A DNA stretch of 64,000 nt, from assembly GCF_043951865.1 (NCBI RefSeq), contig NZ_JBINJF010000007.1, positions 1 to 64,000 on the forward strand, read 5' to 3'. The notes beneath the pieces were generated by a model, which worked only from the letters and a program-made list of their open reading frames with translations, did no database searches and had not been told where the DNA came from. This DNA is from JAMQKA01 sp043951865. Its GTDB lineage: Bacteria; Bacteroidota; Rhodothermia; Balneolales; Balneolaceae. The translations under genes and the position numbers were made by a program. Position 1 is the stretch's first letter. The number at the start of each line of letters is the position of its first letter. This document shows, one piece after another, positions 44,166 to 51,671 of the stretch.

Positions 44166-44522
44166 TTACGATTTCTTTTTTAGTAAGGTGTACATGAGTC
44201 CTCCCCCAACGGCAACGACGCCGCCAATAAGCAGAATGCTCGTCATATTGGGGCTGCTCGATTTTTGGGCTTGCAGGAGCGCCATTTGTTGCTGGGGGGT
44301 CAGGCCGCTGCCACTGGAGTTATTTTTTCTGCCATTGATAACCCCGTCCACAGTTACGGCGGTATCGGCCGCTGTGGTCAAAAAGCTGGACAGGTCATTG
44401 AGGATACTGCCAAACTTAGTTTTCTTTGACTCCGGAGGGGCAGTAGGAAAAGTGGTGGTGGTAAAATTAAACGGTCGGGTAGTTTGCAAGAAATCGATTT
44501 GATCAAAAGAGCTGCTGTTCAT
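44166..44522 (-). CDS. Tail-anchored small protein
   Basis: A 118-residue protein, Thr/Ser/Pro-rich at the N-terminus, with a Gln-rich stretch (LTPQQQMALLQAQ) and a C-terminal transmembrane helix (SILLIGGVVAVGGGLMYTLL) followed by KKKS. Function unknown. Confidence 0.5.
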   Translation of the reverse strand: MNSSSFDQIDFLQTTRPFNFTTTTFPTAPPESKKTKFGSILNDLSSFLTTAADTAVTVDGVINGRKNNSSGSGLTPQQQMALLQAQKSSSPNMTSILLIGGVVAVGGGLMYTLLKKKS

Positions 44523-44533
44523 AATGCAGTAAG

Positions 44534-44950
44534 TTATGCAGGTTGGGGTTTGGCTTTTTTCTTTTTGGCGATGAGCATAATCGCTACTCCAAGGATAGCC
44601 ACGCCTCCGACAGCCGCCCCCGCAATCATGGCTGTGCTTGCGGTCTCTTGTTTGGCAGCTGTATCGGTGACGTTGTGCTGTAGGGCAGTCATGAGTTGCT
44701 GTTTTTCCTGCTCTATTTTCTTCTTTTCAGCCAGCTTGCGCTCGTGGGCCTTGCAGAGGGCTTGCGATTTTTCGCGCTTGCGCCGACAGCTTTTGAGCTT
44801 GCCGAACATCTTTCCCTTACAGCTCTGGTTGGCATATCGGCAGGGATCATCTTCTTCCCAGCCGTCTAAGCCACTACGTAGGCTATTAGGTATGATCAAC
44901 TGATCATCGTCGTTTGTTATCGCTATAGGTTGTAAGTAAGCACTACTCAT
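44534..44950 (-). CDS. Tail-anchored coiled-coil protein with cysteines
   Basis: A 138-residue protein; the ATG at 44950 is chosen. A short Cys-containing basic region (CRYANQSCKGK, SCRRKREKSQALC) leads into a coiled coil and a C-terminal transmembrane helix (MIAGAAVGGVAILGVAIMLI) followed by AKKKKAK. The four cysteines could form disulfides or bind zinc. Function unknown. Confidence 0.5.
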   Translation of the reverse strand: MSSAYLQPIAITNDDDQLIIPNSLRSGLDGWEEDDPCRYANQSCKGKMFGKLKSCRRKREKSQALCKAHERKLAEKKKIEQEKQQLMTALQHNVTDTAAKQETASTAMIAGAAVGGVAILGVAIMLIAKKKKAKPQPA

Positions 44951-44954
44951 AAGG

Positions 44955-45986
44955 TCAGGAGTGGTTAAGGGTCCAGTAGCTGATACCGCCAAGCGTCAAA
45001 AGCCCGGCCGAGAGTCCGCCGTACAGGAGCCATTTTTTGTTTCGAGATTGTTGTTGGCTGGCCAGAAAGCTGTTGTCCAGGCTTCCGAACCTATTCAGGT
45101 AATCAACGGCCGGTTGGCCATGTTCTTGGATAATCATAGCATACTGCTGGAGGACTGCGTTATCCTTTTGGGAAAACGAAATGACATCCGAGCGGACCCC
45201 TCGGGCCATCAGATAGTCTCGCCACTGCCCGCGCTGGATGCGCTCATCTTTATCCTTCGCGCCAAACCATTTGGAAAACATGCTTTTCATAGTGACGCCT
45301 GTTTGCAGAGCTGTCGTTGCAGCAGCGGTCAGGGTAATCGGGTCAATACCTAATCCGTCCGGCATCCGGTTCGGCAGGTGCTTGGATTTTTTGATGAGGG
45401 TTTCGTCAAAAGCGAATCCTGGATATTTGGCGACAGTCGTATCAAAAGATTTCCATCCATCAGGGGAGCGAAAGACGGTGTAGATATGATCGTAGTTTCG
45501 TCCCGTCCGGCTTACAATCCGAAATCCGGTTTGAATGCCTAGGCTTTGTAGCAGGGCTGACGACAGGATTGCGTGATCGTCGCAATCTCCAGCCTTTTGC
45601 TTGATTGTGACATCCGGGGATTGAATGCGCTCAACATTCCAGGGATCACGAACGTAGTTGATATTACGAGTCATCCACTTGTAGATAAAATCTGCAATCT
45701 GATCTACATTTCGTAGGTCAGGAAGGCCGGTGCTAATATTCCTGGGAACCCTACGAGTGATTTTTAAAGCAAGGCTGCGGATATCATCCCGGCCGGTATA
45801 TTTGGTTACGAGCCTGGAAGCTAATTCGAGGACGCCATCGATACCAGGGTACTTTTGGCGGCGGGAAATAATAGGGGCGGCAGCATCACCTTGTAGGGTA
45901 AGTGCTGCCGCCTTATTGCTCATCACTAAACCGTCGGTAGTGACTGCGTTACGGGAAGGGGTGATATGAGGATAGTGGCTACTCAA
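44955..45986 (-). CDS. Tail-anchored transglutaminase-like protein
   Basis: A 343-residue protein with a transglutaminase-like cysteine protease fold: Cys135 in KAGDCDDHA, His167 in NYDHIYT and Asp182 in SFDTT form the triad. A C-terminal transmembrane helix (WLLYGGLSAGLLTLGGISYW) anchors it. The start is TTG in a TTGA overlap with the upstream gene; an ATG lies 21 codons in. It may cleave or cross-link peptides in the cell wall or mature virion proteins. Confidence 0.78.
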   Translation of the reverse strand: MSSHYPHITPSRNAVTTDGLVMSNKAAALTLQGDAAAPIISRRQKYPGIDGVLELASRLVTKYTGRDDIRSLALKITRRVPRNISTGLPDLRNVDQIADFIYKWMTRNINYVRDPWNVERIQSPDVTIKQKAGDCDDHAILSSALLQSLGIQTGFRIVSRTGRNYDHIYTVFRSPDGWKSFDTTVAKYPGFAFDETLIKKSKHLPNRMPDGLGIDPITLTAAATTALQTGVTMKSMFSKWFGAKDKDERIQRGQWRDYLMARGVRSDVISFSQKDNAVLQQYAMIIQEHGQPAVDYLNRFGSLDNSFLASQQQSRNKKWLLYGGLSAGLLTLGGISYWTLNHS

Positions 45987-46210
45987 GAGCGGTAGGTGAT
46001 ATAGTCAAGCAGAAGTTGCAGGCCGTGCTCGGGGTTGCGGGTTGTGACATCACCGAGCCGTTTCGCTAGTTTTGGATCAAGGTCGCCCAGGCTGATAAGC
46101 ACGCCTGCAAATTGACGGGAGCGCGTGATGGTCGTTATTCCTGCGGTATCCAATTCCTTGTAGATATTATCCCGAAGGCTCGTAACGGGTTGTTGGGTAA
46201 TGGTTGGCAT
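45983..46210 (-). CDS. Small soluble protein of the virus-like block
   Basis: A 75-residue, probably helical protein (SLRDNIYKELDTAG; LAKRLGDVTTRNPEHGLQLL). No membrane segment and no family recognised. Translational coupling on its 3' side supports it as a gene. Confidence 0.5.
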   Translation of the reverse strand: MPTITQQPVTSLRDNIYKELDTAGITTITRSRQFAGVLISLGDLDPKLAKRLGDVTTRNPEHGLQLLLDYITYRS

Positions 46211-46219
46211 AGGGGTTAA

Positions 46220-46624
46220 CTAAGATTTGGGTCCGTTGGACGTGACTAGTTTTTGCAGTTCGATAATGACTTCCGTAAGGAGCGCCTTTATTTGATTGCT
46301 CACCTTCATACCGGTAAAGCGCAGCAGCTGTTGGCAAGCGAAAGGGGCAGGGATATAGCAGAGCGTAGTTGCGTGTTGCCCTAATCCATCCACAAGGGGA
46401 TATATCGTTTTTGCAATGCGTTCGGCTCCGATATCCCTGCTTATCGCTTCTTCGGAAAGTAGTTTGGCCATGCGTGTCCAATCCTGTATCGTAATCGGGC
46501 GCCCGTAGGACTGCATCAGTGCGAGTTGTGATTTAATGCGTTTGGCATAGCGCCCGTAGGGCTGCGGGTGGTCACCAAGATATTCGAGGGCCATTTTGAG
46601 CAAGGGAATATGATCAGGATTCAT
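46220..46624 (-). CDS. Helical protein of the virus-like block
   Basis: A 134-residue all-helical protein; the ATG at 46624 is taken, five codons inside a TTG-started frame. Segments LLKMALEYLGDHPQPYGRYA and QIKALLTEVIIELQKLV are amphipathic. No family recognised. Confidence 0.5.
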   Translation of the reverse strand: MNPDHIPLLKMALEYLGDHPQPYGRYAKRIKSQLALMQSYGRPITIQDWTRMAKLLSEEAISRDIGAERIAKTIYPLVDGLGQHATTLCYIPAPFACQQLLRFTGMKVSNQIKALLTEVIIELQKLVTSNGPKS

Positions 46625-46645
46625 GGCGGGGTTGTTCAAAGTTGG

Positions 46646-47644
46646 TTATATGGTCATGGGTGATTCGGGATGGCCACCTGCCTCGGGTGAAGAAAAGCTG
46701 CCGTTCAGAGTCGGCCCGCCTGCGGCATCCAGTAGGGTCTCTGGGATATCGGCTCCGTCGGCGGGAAGGTGCCGAGGAGTCTCCTCCCCGGCACCTTTGG
46801 GTTGTTCGGCTTCGTTTTTCAGGAGGGCATCTTGTTGGGGTAGGTCAGACTTGTTCTGAGATTGAATCTTTTGGGCTACTGCGGCTTTAAAAGCCTCGGT
46901 TTGCTCGGGAGTTAGTTGGCCTTGGCTTCCGGCCCGTTGGGCAAAGAGCCCTGAGATGACGCTAAAAAACAAGGGCGCATTTTCTTCCAGCATATCTAGC
47001 ATGCGGCTTCCGGCGTCTCTGCCACCCGCTCGCTGTTCCATCTCCATGCGGAACTTTACCTTTTCCAGTTCTCCGAGCTCTTTTTCGAGAGCTTTGAGGT
47101 TACTTCGTTGAATTTCTTTGAGCCGGTCAATTTCGTTGCGATGGGATTCTTTGAGGTCGGCCAGCTCTTTCTGGTGGGTGAGCAGGGTCGTAGTTTTATC
47201 TTCGGCAAGTTCTCGTTTCAGATTCATAATCTCATCAACCTGCTGGCGGATCTTGCGGTCCGCATCGTGGAGCTCCCCTTCCAGTCTAAGAATACGGTTG
47301 CTGTAATAGTCTTCGTCTTTGGTCTCCCTGGAGCCCGTTGATTGCCCGAACAGGTCACCAGCTACTTCAGCCTGCTTGTTTGGGTCGTCAATCCGGAAAT
47401 TGATTTCAATATCATGGTCATCGCCGGTATGCAGGGTATAAATGCCAGGCTCCAGGCGGCACATGGCCTTCGCCACCTTAAAAGGAGAACGAATGTTGAA
47501 CGGAATATCCTTCTCGACGTCGATGAAATCATCAGTCCGGCCAGTAATGCGCCCGAAAATAGGCATCCCCTCTCGCAGTTCCTGGAGGGTAGTGGCATAA
47601 TCGCGTTTCTGGGTTTCTAAGGTATTCGACAAGTGTTGAGGCAT
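46646..47644 (-). CDS. Coiled-coil scaffold-like protein, first gene of the block
   Basis: A 332-residue protein: an N-terminal beta-rich region (about 20-85, IFGRITGRTDDFIDVEK; YTLHTGDDHDIEINFRI), a coiled coil of about 90 residues (115-205), and a C-terminal disordered part rich in Pro, Glu and Ala. The layout resembles scaffolding or assembly proteins, without proof. Its promoter must lie in the repeats at 47675-47723. Confidence 0.55.
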   Translation of the reverse strand: MPQHLSNTLETQKRDYATTLQELREGMPIFGRITGRTDDFIDVEKDIPFNIRSPFKVAKAMCRLEPGIYTLHTGDDHDIEINFRIDDPNKQAEVAGDLFGQSTGSRETKDEDYYSNRILRLEGELHDADRKIRQQVDEIMNLKRELAEDKTTTLLTHQKELADLKESHRNEIDRLKEIQRSNLKALEKELGELEKVKFRMEMEQRAGGRDAGSRMLDMLEENAPLFFSVISGLFAQRAGSQGQLTPEQTEAFKAAVAQKIQSQNKSDLPQQDALLKNEAEQPKGAGEETPRHLPADGADIPETLLDAAGGPTLNGSFSSPEAGGHPESPMTI

Positions 47645-47977
47645 CGGGCCAGGCTTGGTTAATATGTCGTGATTGTATCACTATTTGCAATCACCGATGT
47701 CAACGTAACACTATTTCAAATCAAGAGAAATACCCCGGGATGGGCTGGAATAGCCTGCAATAAACTGCCAGAGATTGGGACAGGATGGGAAAAGAAGAAA
47801 CAAGATGTGCTAGTTTGAGAAAAGTTCTTCTAAGAGTGAGGGATATGGATAAACAATATATTGACAAATCCCTTTTAGATGAACTTAAACTTCAGCTTTG
47901 CATAGTATATTGACAATGAATAGTATTTAACTCTCTGCTCATAAGCTAAGGTTAGCTATTTGTTAAAAATTCACCTC
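47645..47977. other. Intergenic region between virus-like block and cassette array
   Basis: It holds the promoter of the 21-kb minus-strand block with the direct repeats at 47675-47723, then about 200 bases of AT-rich sequence up to a first integron-type core GTTAGCT at 47951-47957. No integrase gene and no recognised attI are seen. An attI site would be expected about here if an integrase gene once stood to the left. Confidence 0.55.
47675..47723 (-). promoter_or_regulatory. Direct repeats at the promoter of the virus-like block
   Basis: GTATCACTATTTGCAATCA (47675-47693) and GTAACACTATTTCAAATCA (47705-47723) are 19-base direct repeats with 30-base period (three helical turns). On the minus strand TTGACA lies between them, 31-49 bases before the first gene's ATG. 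The spacing suggests a repressor or activator bound twice on one DNA face. Confidence 0.6.
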
Positions 47978-49345
47978 ATGAAGATAGAATTACCTGATCC
48001 TTTTATAGAACACATAAATTCAAAGGGAGAGTATTTTTATTCTGAGCTCTCTGTATTCAGTAAAAAACCTTCTGAAAATACTGGAAATCCAAATAGTGAA
48101 AGATCGGTTGACCACCATCCTACTAGCCATATATCAGACGATGGTATTGAGATAAATACTGAAAGTGTTGTTAATATTTTGGGAGAAGAAATAGTTAAAA
48201 CTTTTCCTAATCCCGATAACGATACATATGTTGGTTTCAAAGATGAGAAACTAGAGGAATACTCAACTTTCATTGATAGCTTAGCCAAAAGAAAAGAAAT
48301 AAGAGATCTTCTTAGCGATAAATATTTAGATAAATTGGTTTTTCAATGGCTAAAAGAAAAGTATCTAAAATCAAGTGAGGTTACTTTAACCAAATATATA
48401 ATTAAGAATTCAGAAAATGATATAAAGCCTTTTAGAATAGCATTTCCAATCCAAAACTTATTCATAGATAGTTCTTTTTCAGTAGGCAATTGTAAATTCA
48501 CATTTTTAAGACAGAATTTATTTGATGATTTAGAAGAACACTATCAAAAAGAGCATGGTAAGGAACCTTCTAAAACGCACCAATGGCTAAGAGATAACTT
48601 TCAGGGAAAAGTTATTGCTTACCATGAGTTGATTGCTGAACAAGATAAGGCAATTGAAATTGCAAAAAGGGAAGCTGAAAAAAGTCTTGTGGGTTTACGG
48701 TTTTATTCACCATCAGCAAAACTTCCAAAACTTATTTCTACGGTTGGTTTCTTTGAAAGTAATATAGTTCCAGCCACCCATGTTTTTGCCTTTTCTGAAG
48801 GACTCCCAGACTTTGTAATTAATCCCAAAATAAACGGTCAGCCATTCTGGAATATTACAGCTCAGGAAATAAAAAGAATGGAAGATCTAAGCATGTATTT
48901 AATTGATGATTTATTAAAAAAATCGGAATTAACAGATTTCCAAGAAACTTTAACTAACTGTCTATTTCTTCTCGACAAAAGCATTACCTCTTCAGACATT
49001 CAAGATAAATTAGTATTTCTACTAGTATGTCTAGAAACACTTCTACTGAAAGACTCAGGAGAGCCAATCAAAAAATCTATTGGACTCAGATTATCATTTT
49101 TAGGTTTTGAAGATATTGAAGATCGGAAGAAGGTATTGGAGTATTTAAGCGAAGCGTATAAATATAGAAGTTCTTATATCCATCATGGACGTCGAACAGA
49201 TATAGATGATGATCTCTTAACCTATTTCCAAGCTCATGTTCGTACAGCGATATTAGAGTCTTTACATAAGATGGACGAATTTGATACGAAATTATCCTTT
49301 TTAAACTACCTTGATGATCTCGTACTTACCGGAGACAAAGCATAA
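47978..49345 (+). CDS. Cassette 1: Apea-like HEPN domain protein
   Basis: A 455-residue protein; the ATG at 47978 is preferred to a TTG six codons upstream. The C-terminal about 150 residues look like an Apea-type HEPN domain: the helix LVFLLVCLETLLLKD, and YRSSYIHHG with an R-x4-H motif. The N-terminal 280 residues are mixed alpha/beta and unknown. HEPN proteins of this type are RNases in abortive defence or sense phage. Very low GC compared with flanking DNA. An attC follows directly. Confidence 0.65.
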   Translation: MKIELPDPFIEHINSKGEYFYSELSVFSKKPSENTGNPNSERSVDHHPTSHISDDGIEINTESVVNILGEEIVKTFPNPDNDTYVGFKDEKLEEYSTFIDSLAKRKEIRDLLSDKYLDKLVFQWLKEKYLKSSEVTLTKYIIKNSENDIKPFRIAFPIQNLFIDSSFSVGNCKFTFLRQNLFDDLEEHYQKEHGKEPSKTHQWLRDNFQGKVIAYHELIAEQDKAIEIAKREAEKSLVGLRFYSPSAKLPKLISTVGFFESNIVPATHVFAFSEGLPDFVINPKINGQPFWNITAQEIKRMEDLSMYLIDDLLKKSELTDFQETLTNCLFLLDKSITSSDIQDKLVFLLVCLETLLLKDSGEPIKKSIGLRLSFLGFEDIEDRKKVLEYLSEAYKYRSSYIHHGRRTDIDDDLLTYFQAHVRTAILESLHKMDEFDTKLSFLNYLDDLVLTGDKA

Positions 49346-49350
49346 ACGAA

Positions 49351-49479
49351 CAGCTAATCCGCCTTTAAGGGGACATACCTCGCCTATACTTTGCCGGTCT
49401 TGGGTTTTAAACTCATCTTTTGTTAGTTGCTAATTCAACAGTAATACGTAAAGGCACCTTATACGCAATGTCGTTAGCA
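49351..49479 (+). repeat. attC site 1
   Basis: R'' box AGCTAATC (complement of the unit's GTTAGCT start) and R' box GTTAGCA (49473-49479) lie 129 bases apart end to end. The interior carries TTAGTTGCTAATTCAACA, shared with sites 10 and 12. Confidence 0.8.
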
Positions 49480-49498
49480 TGCTTAATTCCATTTCAAT

Positions 49499-50236
49499 AT
49501 GATTAGTTTGGTTTTTGATACCAATATCTGGATTAGTTATGTAGCCAAGAATTGGCCTGCTGGCATAATTGATCAAATCAAAGAAAAAAGAGATTCTGGA
49601 GAAATCATTTTATTAACCAATGATATCATTATACAAGAGTGGGAGAGAAATAAAGAAACAACTTTAAAGGATGTAGCTAAAAAAGCAGATGAAGTATTTT
49701 CTTATACAAAAAAGATGTTTGAAAACTTTGACGATGAAATGGAAGATAAATATGGGGAACTGGTCAAGGATTTTTTAAGCCATCGAAGTGAGTTTATTGA
49801 AACTGCTAAACAACAAGTTGAAGAAACTGAAAAATTAATTAAGGAATGTGATGTCACACCTATTACTGATGAAATGAAAATCAAAGCTGCAGAATGGGCT
49901 CTTCAGAAACAAGCACCTTTTATCAAGAATAAGAACAGTGTTGCTGATGCGATAATAATTTTAAGTTCTGCCCAATATCTAAGGGAAAAATCCATTGGCA
50001 TTACTGATTCAATATTCGTCTCATATAATCATGAGGAGTTTTCTAGCAAAGAAGATAAAGACAAGATTCATCCAGATCTAGAAGATCTCCTCAAAGAAGC
50101 AAATATGACATTCACCAGACATCTTGGAAAGGCTCTAAGATTACCCGACAAAATGCTGAAAGAAATTGATGAATATATTGAGTACAGGGTCCAAGATTGG
50201 ATAGAAACTCAAGCAGAAATTGCTCGTGGAAAATAA
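49499..50236 (+). CDS. Cassette 2: PIN-like domain ribonuclease
   Basis: A 245-residue protein with an N-terminal PIN core: VFDTNIWISY (Asp7), IIIQEWERN (Glu47) and NSVADAIIILSSA (Asp near 148), followed by ITDSIFVSYNHEEFS, the usual fourth segment. The helical insertion of about 80 residues resembles the PIN-like DUF4935 group. It would cleave RNA. No antitoxin gene accompanies it, so it may act as a lone or triggered effector. Confidence 0.75.
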   Translation: MISLVFDTNIWISYVAKNWPAGIIDQIKEKRDSGEIILLTNDIIIQEWERNKETTLKDVAKKADEVFSYTKKMFENFDDEMEDKYGELVKDFLSHRSEFIETAKQQVEETEKLIKECDVTPITDEMKIKAAEWALQKQAPFIKNKNSVADAIIILSSAQYLREKSIGITDSIFVSYNHEEFSSKEDKDKIHPDLEDLLKEANMTFTRHLGKALRLPDKMLKEIDEYIEYRVQDWIETQAEIARGK

Positions 50237-50375
50237 TATAACAGGAGGCAAACCCGCCTTTAACGCGGACAGGCCTCGCCATTTCCTTGCCTCCCTTTCA
50301 TTTATTAGTTAAGCTTTCATTTTAAAACTAATTCAACATTCTGGCGCCTGCCAGTTATACGCCATGTCGTTATAT
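50236..50375 (+). repeat. attC site 2
   Basis: R'' ATATAAC (50236-50242) begins at the gene's stop codon, and R' is GTTATAT (50369-50375). GGACAGGC and GCCTGCC near the two ends can pair as inner arms. Length 140 bases. Confidence 0.78.
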
Positions 50376-50391
50376 GTGGCTATCATATTCT

Positions 50392-51597
50392 ATGAATAAA
50401 TTCAACAAAAAAGGAAAAGAGGCCGAAGAAGCTACCTATGAATTATTAACTTCTTCATACCTATCACACTGGACATTTATTAATCCAATGGATGTGGATG
50501 GTGATAAAAAAGAAATATGTGACATCTTGATTTTTTTTGATGGGCATTTGTTTCTAATATCTGTCAAGAATTATGCATTTAAAGGAGATCATGAGAAATT
50601 TTTCAGAAAAGTGATTGAAAAATCATCTCGTCAACTTCATGGGGCAGAAAGAAAAATTACTAATAGAGATAATATTAAAATTATTCATGAAGAGCGTGGC
50701 GAAGTCGTCATTAAAAAAGAGGAAATTACTGATATTTATTTAATAACAGTATTTCATAACGATGATTTAGAATATTATCCTATTCACGACTTAAAAAAAG
50801 AAGACAAGCCCATCTCAATTTTTCTGCAATCCTACTTTGAAAAAGTAGTAAGCGAATTTGACACCACTTCAGATTTAATAGACTATCTGATTAAACGCCA
50901 TAATTTATTATCAAATAACGAAAACGTTTCTTTAAACGGAAATGAGCTTGATTTAGCAGCAGTTTATTTAACAAATGCCCGCGAATTCCCTTCAGAATAT
51001 TATCAGAAAGTGGATCACGTTCTATTAGATATAAGTGACGAATGGAATAAGTATGACCAAAATGAACAAACTAGATTAAAACGGTTAGCAGATAAGCCAA
51101 GCTATTTTATTGATTGGCTCGTAGAAGAATTTATTCTTAAAAACTATTCCAATCCTGCTAATACTAAATTAGCAGAAGTGCTACTTAATTTAGACCGATT
51201 AATGAGAAGAGTTATTACAGATTCACTTTTTGAGCTGATCGACAAGCACAAAGAGAAAAAAGAGTTTATAGCACGCCGTGTTTTCTCAATTGATGATCAT
51301 TATTATGCCCTTATATATGTTAGTAATGATATCTTACAATCCGACCTTGCTGAGTGGTTATGTGAAACATTAGCTGTAGGCACCCACATTTATTTCGCTG
51401 ATAAAAAATCATCAAATCATATAGTTTTAATAACTAATCAAAAAATTCAACCAGTATACTATGCTTATTGGGGAATCGGGGAAGAGTTAGATGAATCATA
51501 TCTGGAAGAAATAGAAAAAAGGTGCAAAGAGTATGGGTTTCTTCAAAATTTGAAAGGATTTAAGAAGCACTACAGCGAATATCCCAGCGATATATAA
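50392..51597 (+). CDS. Cassette 3: PD-(D/E)XK-like nuclease-type protein with altered motif
   Basis: A 401-residue protein. The ATG at 50392 is chosen because an upstream ATG at 50374 lies inside the attC core. The N-terminus has a NERD/REase-like layout: helix KGKEAEEATYELLTSS, then CDILIFF (Asp44) and LFLISVKNY (Lys59). The acidic residue of the E-x-K motif is Ser57 here, so activity is uncertain. The remainder (about 150-401) is helical and unknown. The stop codon lies in the R'' box of attC 3. Confidence 0.55.
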   Translation: MNKFNKKGKEAEEATYELLTSSYLSHWTFINPMDVDGDKKEICDILIFFDGHLFLISVKNYAFKGDHEKFFRKVIEKSSRQLHGAERKITNRDNIKIIHEERGEVVIKKEEITDIYLITVFHNDDLEYYPIHDLKKEDKPISIFLQSYFEKVVSEFDTTSDLIDYLIKRHNLLSNNENVSLNGNELDLAAVYLTNAREFPSEYYQKVDHVLLDISDEWNKYDQNEQTRLKRLADKPSYFIDWLVEEFILKNYSNPANTKLAEVLLNLDRLMRRVITDSLFELIDKHKEKKEFIARRVFSIDDHYYALIYVSNDILQSDLAEWLCETLAVGTHIYFADKKSSNHIVLITNQKIQPVYYAYWGIGEELDESYLEEIEKRCKEYGFLQNLKGFKKHYSEYPSDI

Positions 51598-51634
51598 CTC
51601 GCGCATTAAGGCACCTTATGCGATGTCGTTAGGG
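51592..51634 (+). repeat. attC site 3, unusually short (43 bp)
   Basis: R'' ATATAAC (51592-51598) matches the unit's start GTTATAT, and R' is GTTAGGG (51628-51634). Between them CGCATTAAGG and CCTTATGCG pair with one unpaired T. The variable inner part of normal attC sites is missing, leaving a compact hairpin with one extrahelical base. Confidence 0.65.
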
Positions 51635-51671
51635 CAAGTTAAATTCATTCAACCAAAAACCGCTAAATCTT

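Larger units (their letters stand above)
26329..47644 (-). mobile_element. Virus-like block resembling a tailless, membrane-containing provirus
   Basis: About 25 genes lie on one strand with stop/start overlaps. Content: candidate beta-rich capsid pair, spike-like proteins, three cell-wall enzymes, a transglutaminase-like protein, ten or more C-terminally anchored small membrane proteins, a RadA-like ATPase and a giant polyvalent helicase/methylase. Portal, terminase, tail and integrase genes are absent. Among known viruses the tailless, internal-membrane phages (for example Salisaeta icosahedral phage 1) are the best functional analogy; homology is not shown here. Several genes have Shine-Dalgarno sites, unlike most of the flanking chromosome. 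Confidence 0.6.

Noticed and set aside
26329..47644. Tailed prophage or conjugative element
   Set aside because: No terminase, portal, tape measure, tail, relaxase or type IV secretion genes were seen; wall enzymes plus tail-anchored proteins point to another kind of virus.
47645..47957. Integron integrase or complete attI upstream of cassette 1
   Set aside because: No tyrosine recombinase frame exists on either strand here, only a GTTAGCT core; an attI cannot be recognised from sequence alone.
50374..50391. Upstream ATG as start of the cassette 3 protein
   Set aside because: It lies inside the recombination core GTTATAT of attC 2, so it would change with each cassette move; the ATG at 50392 is safer.
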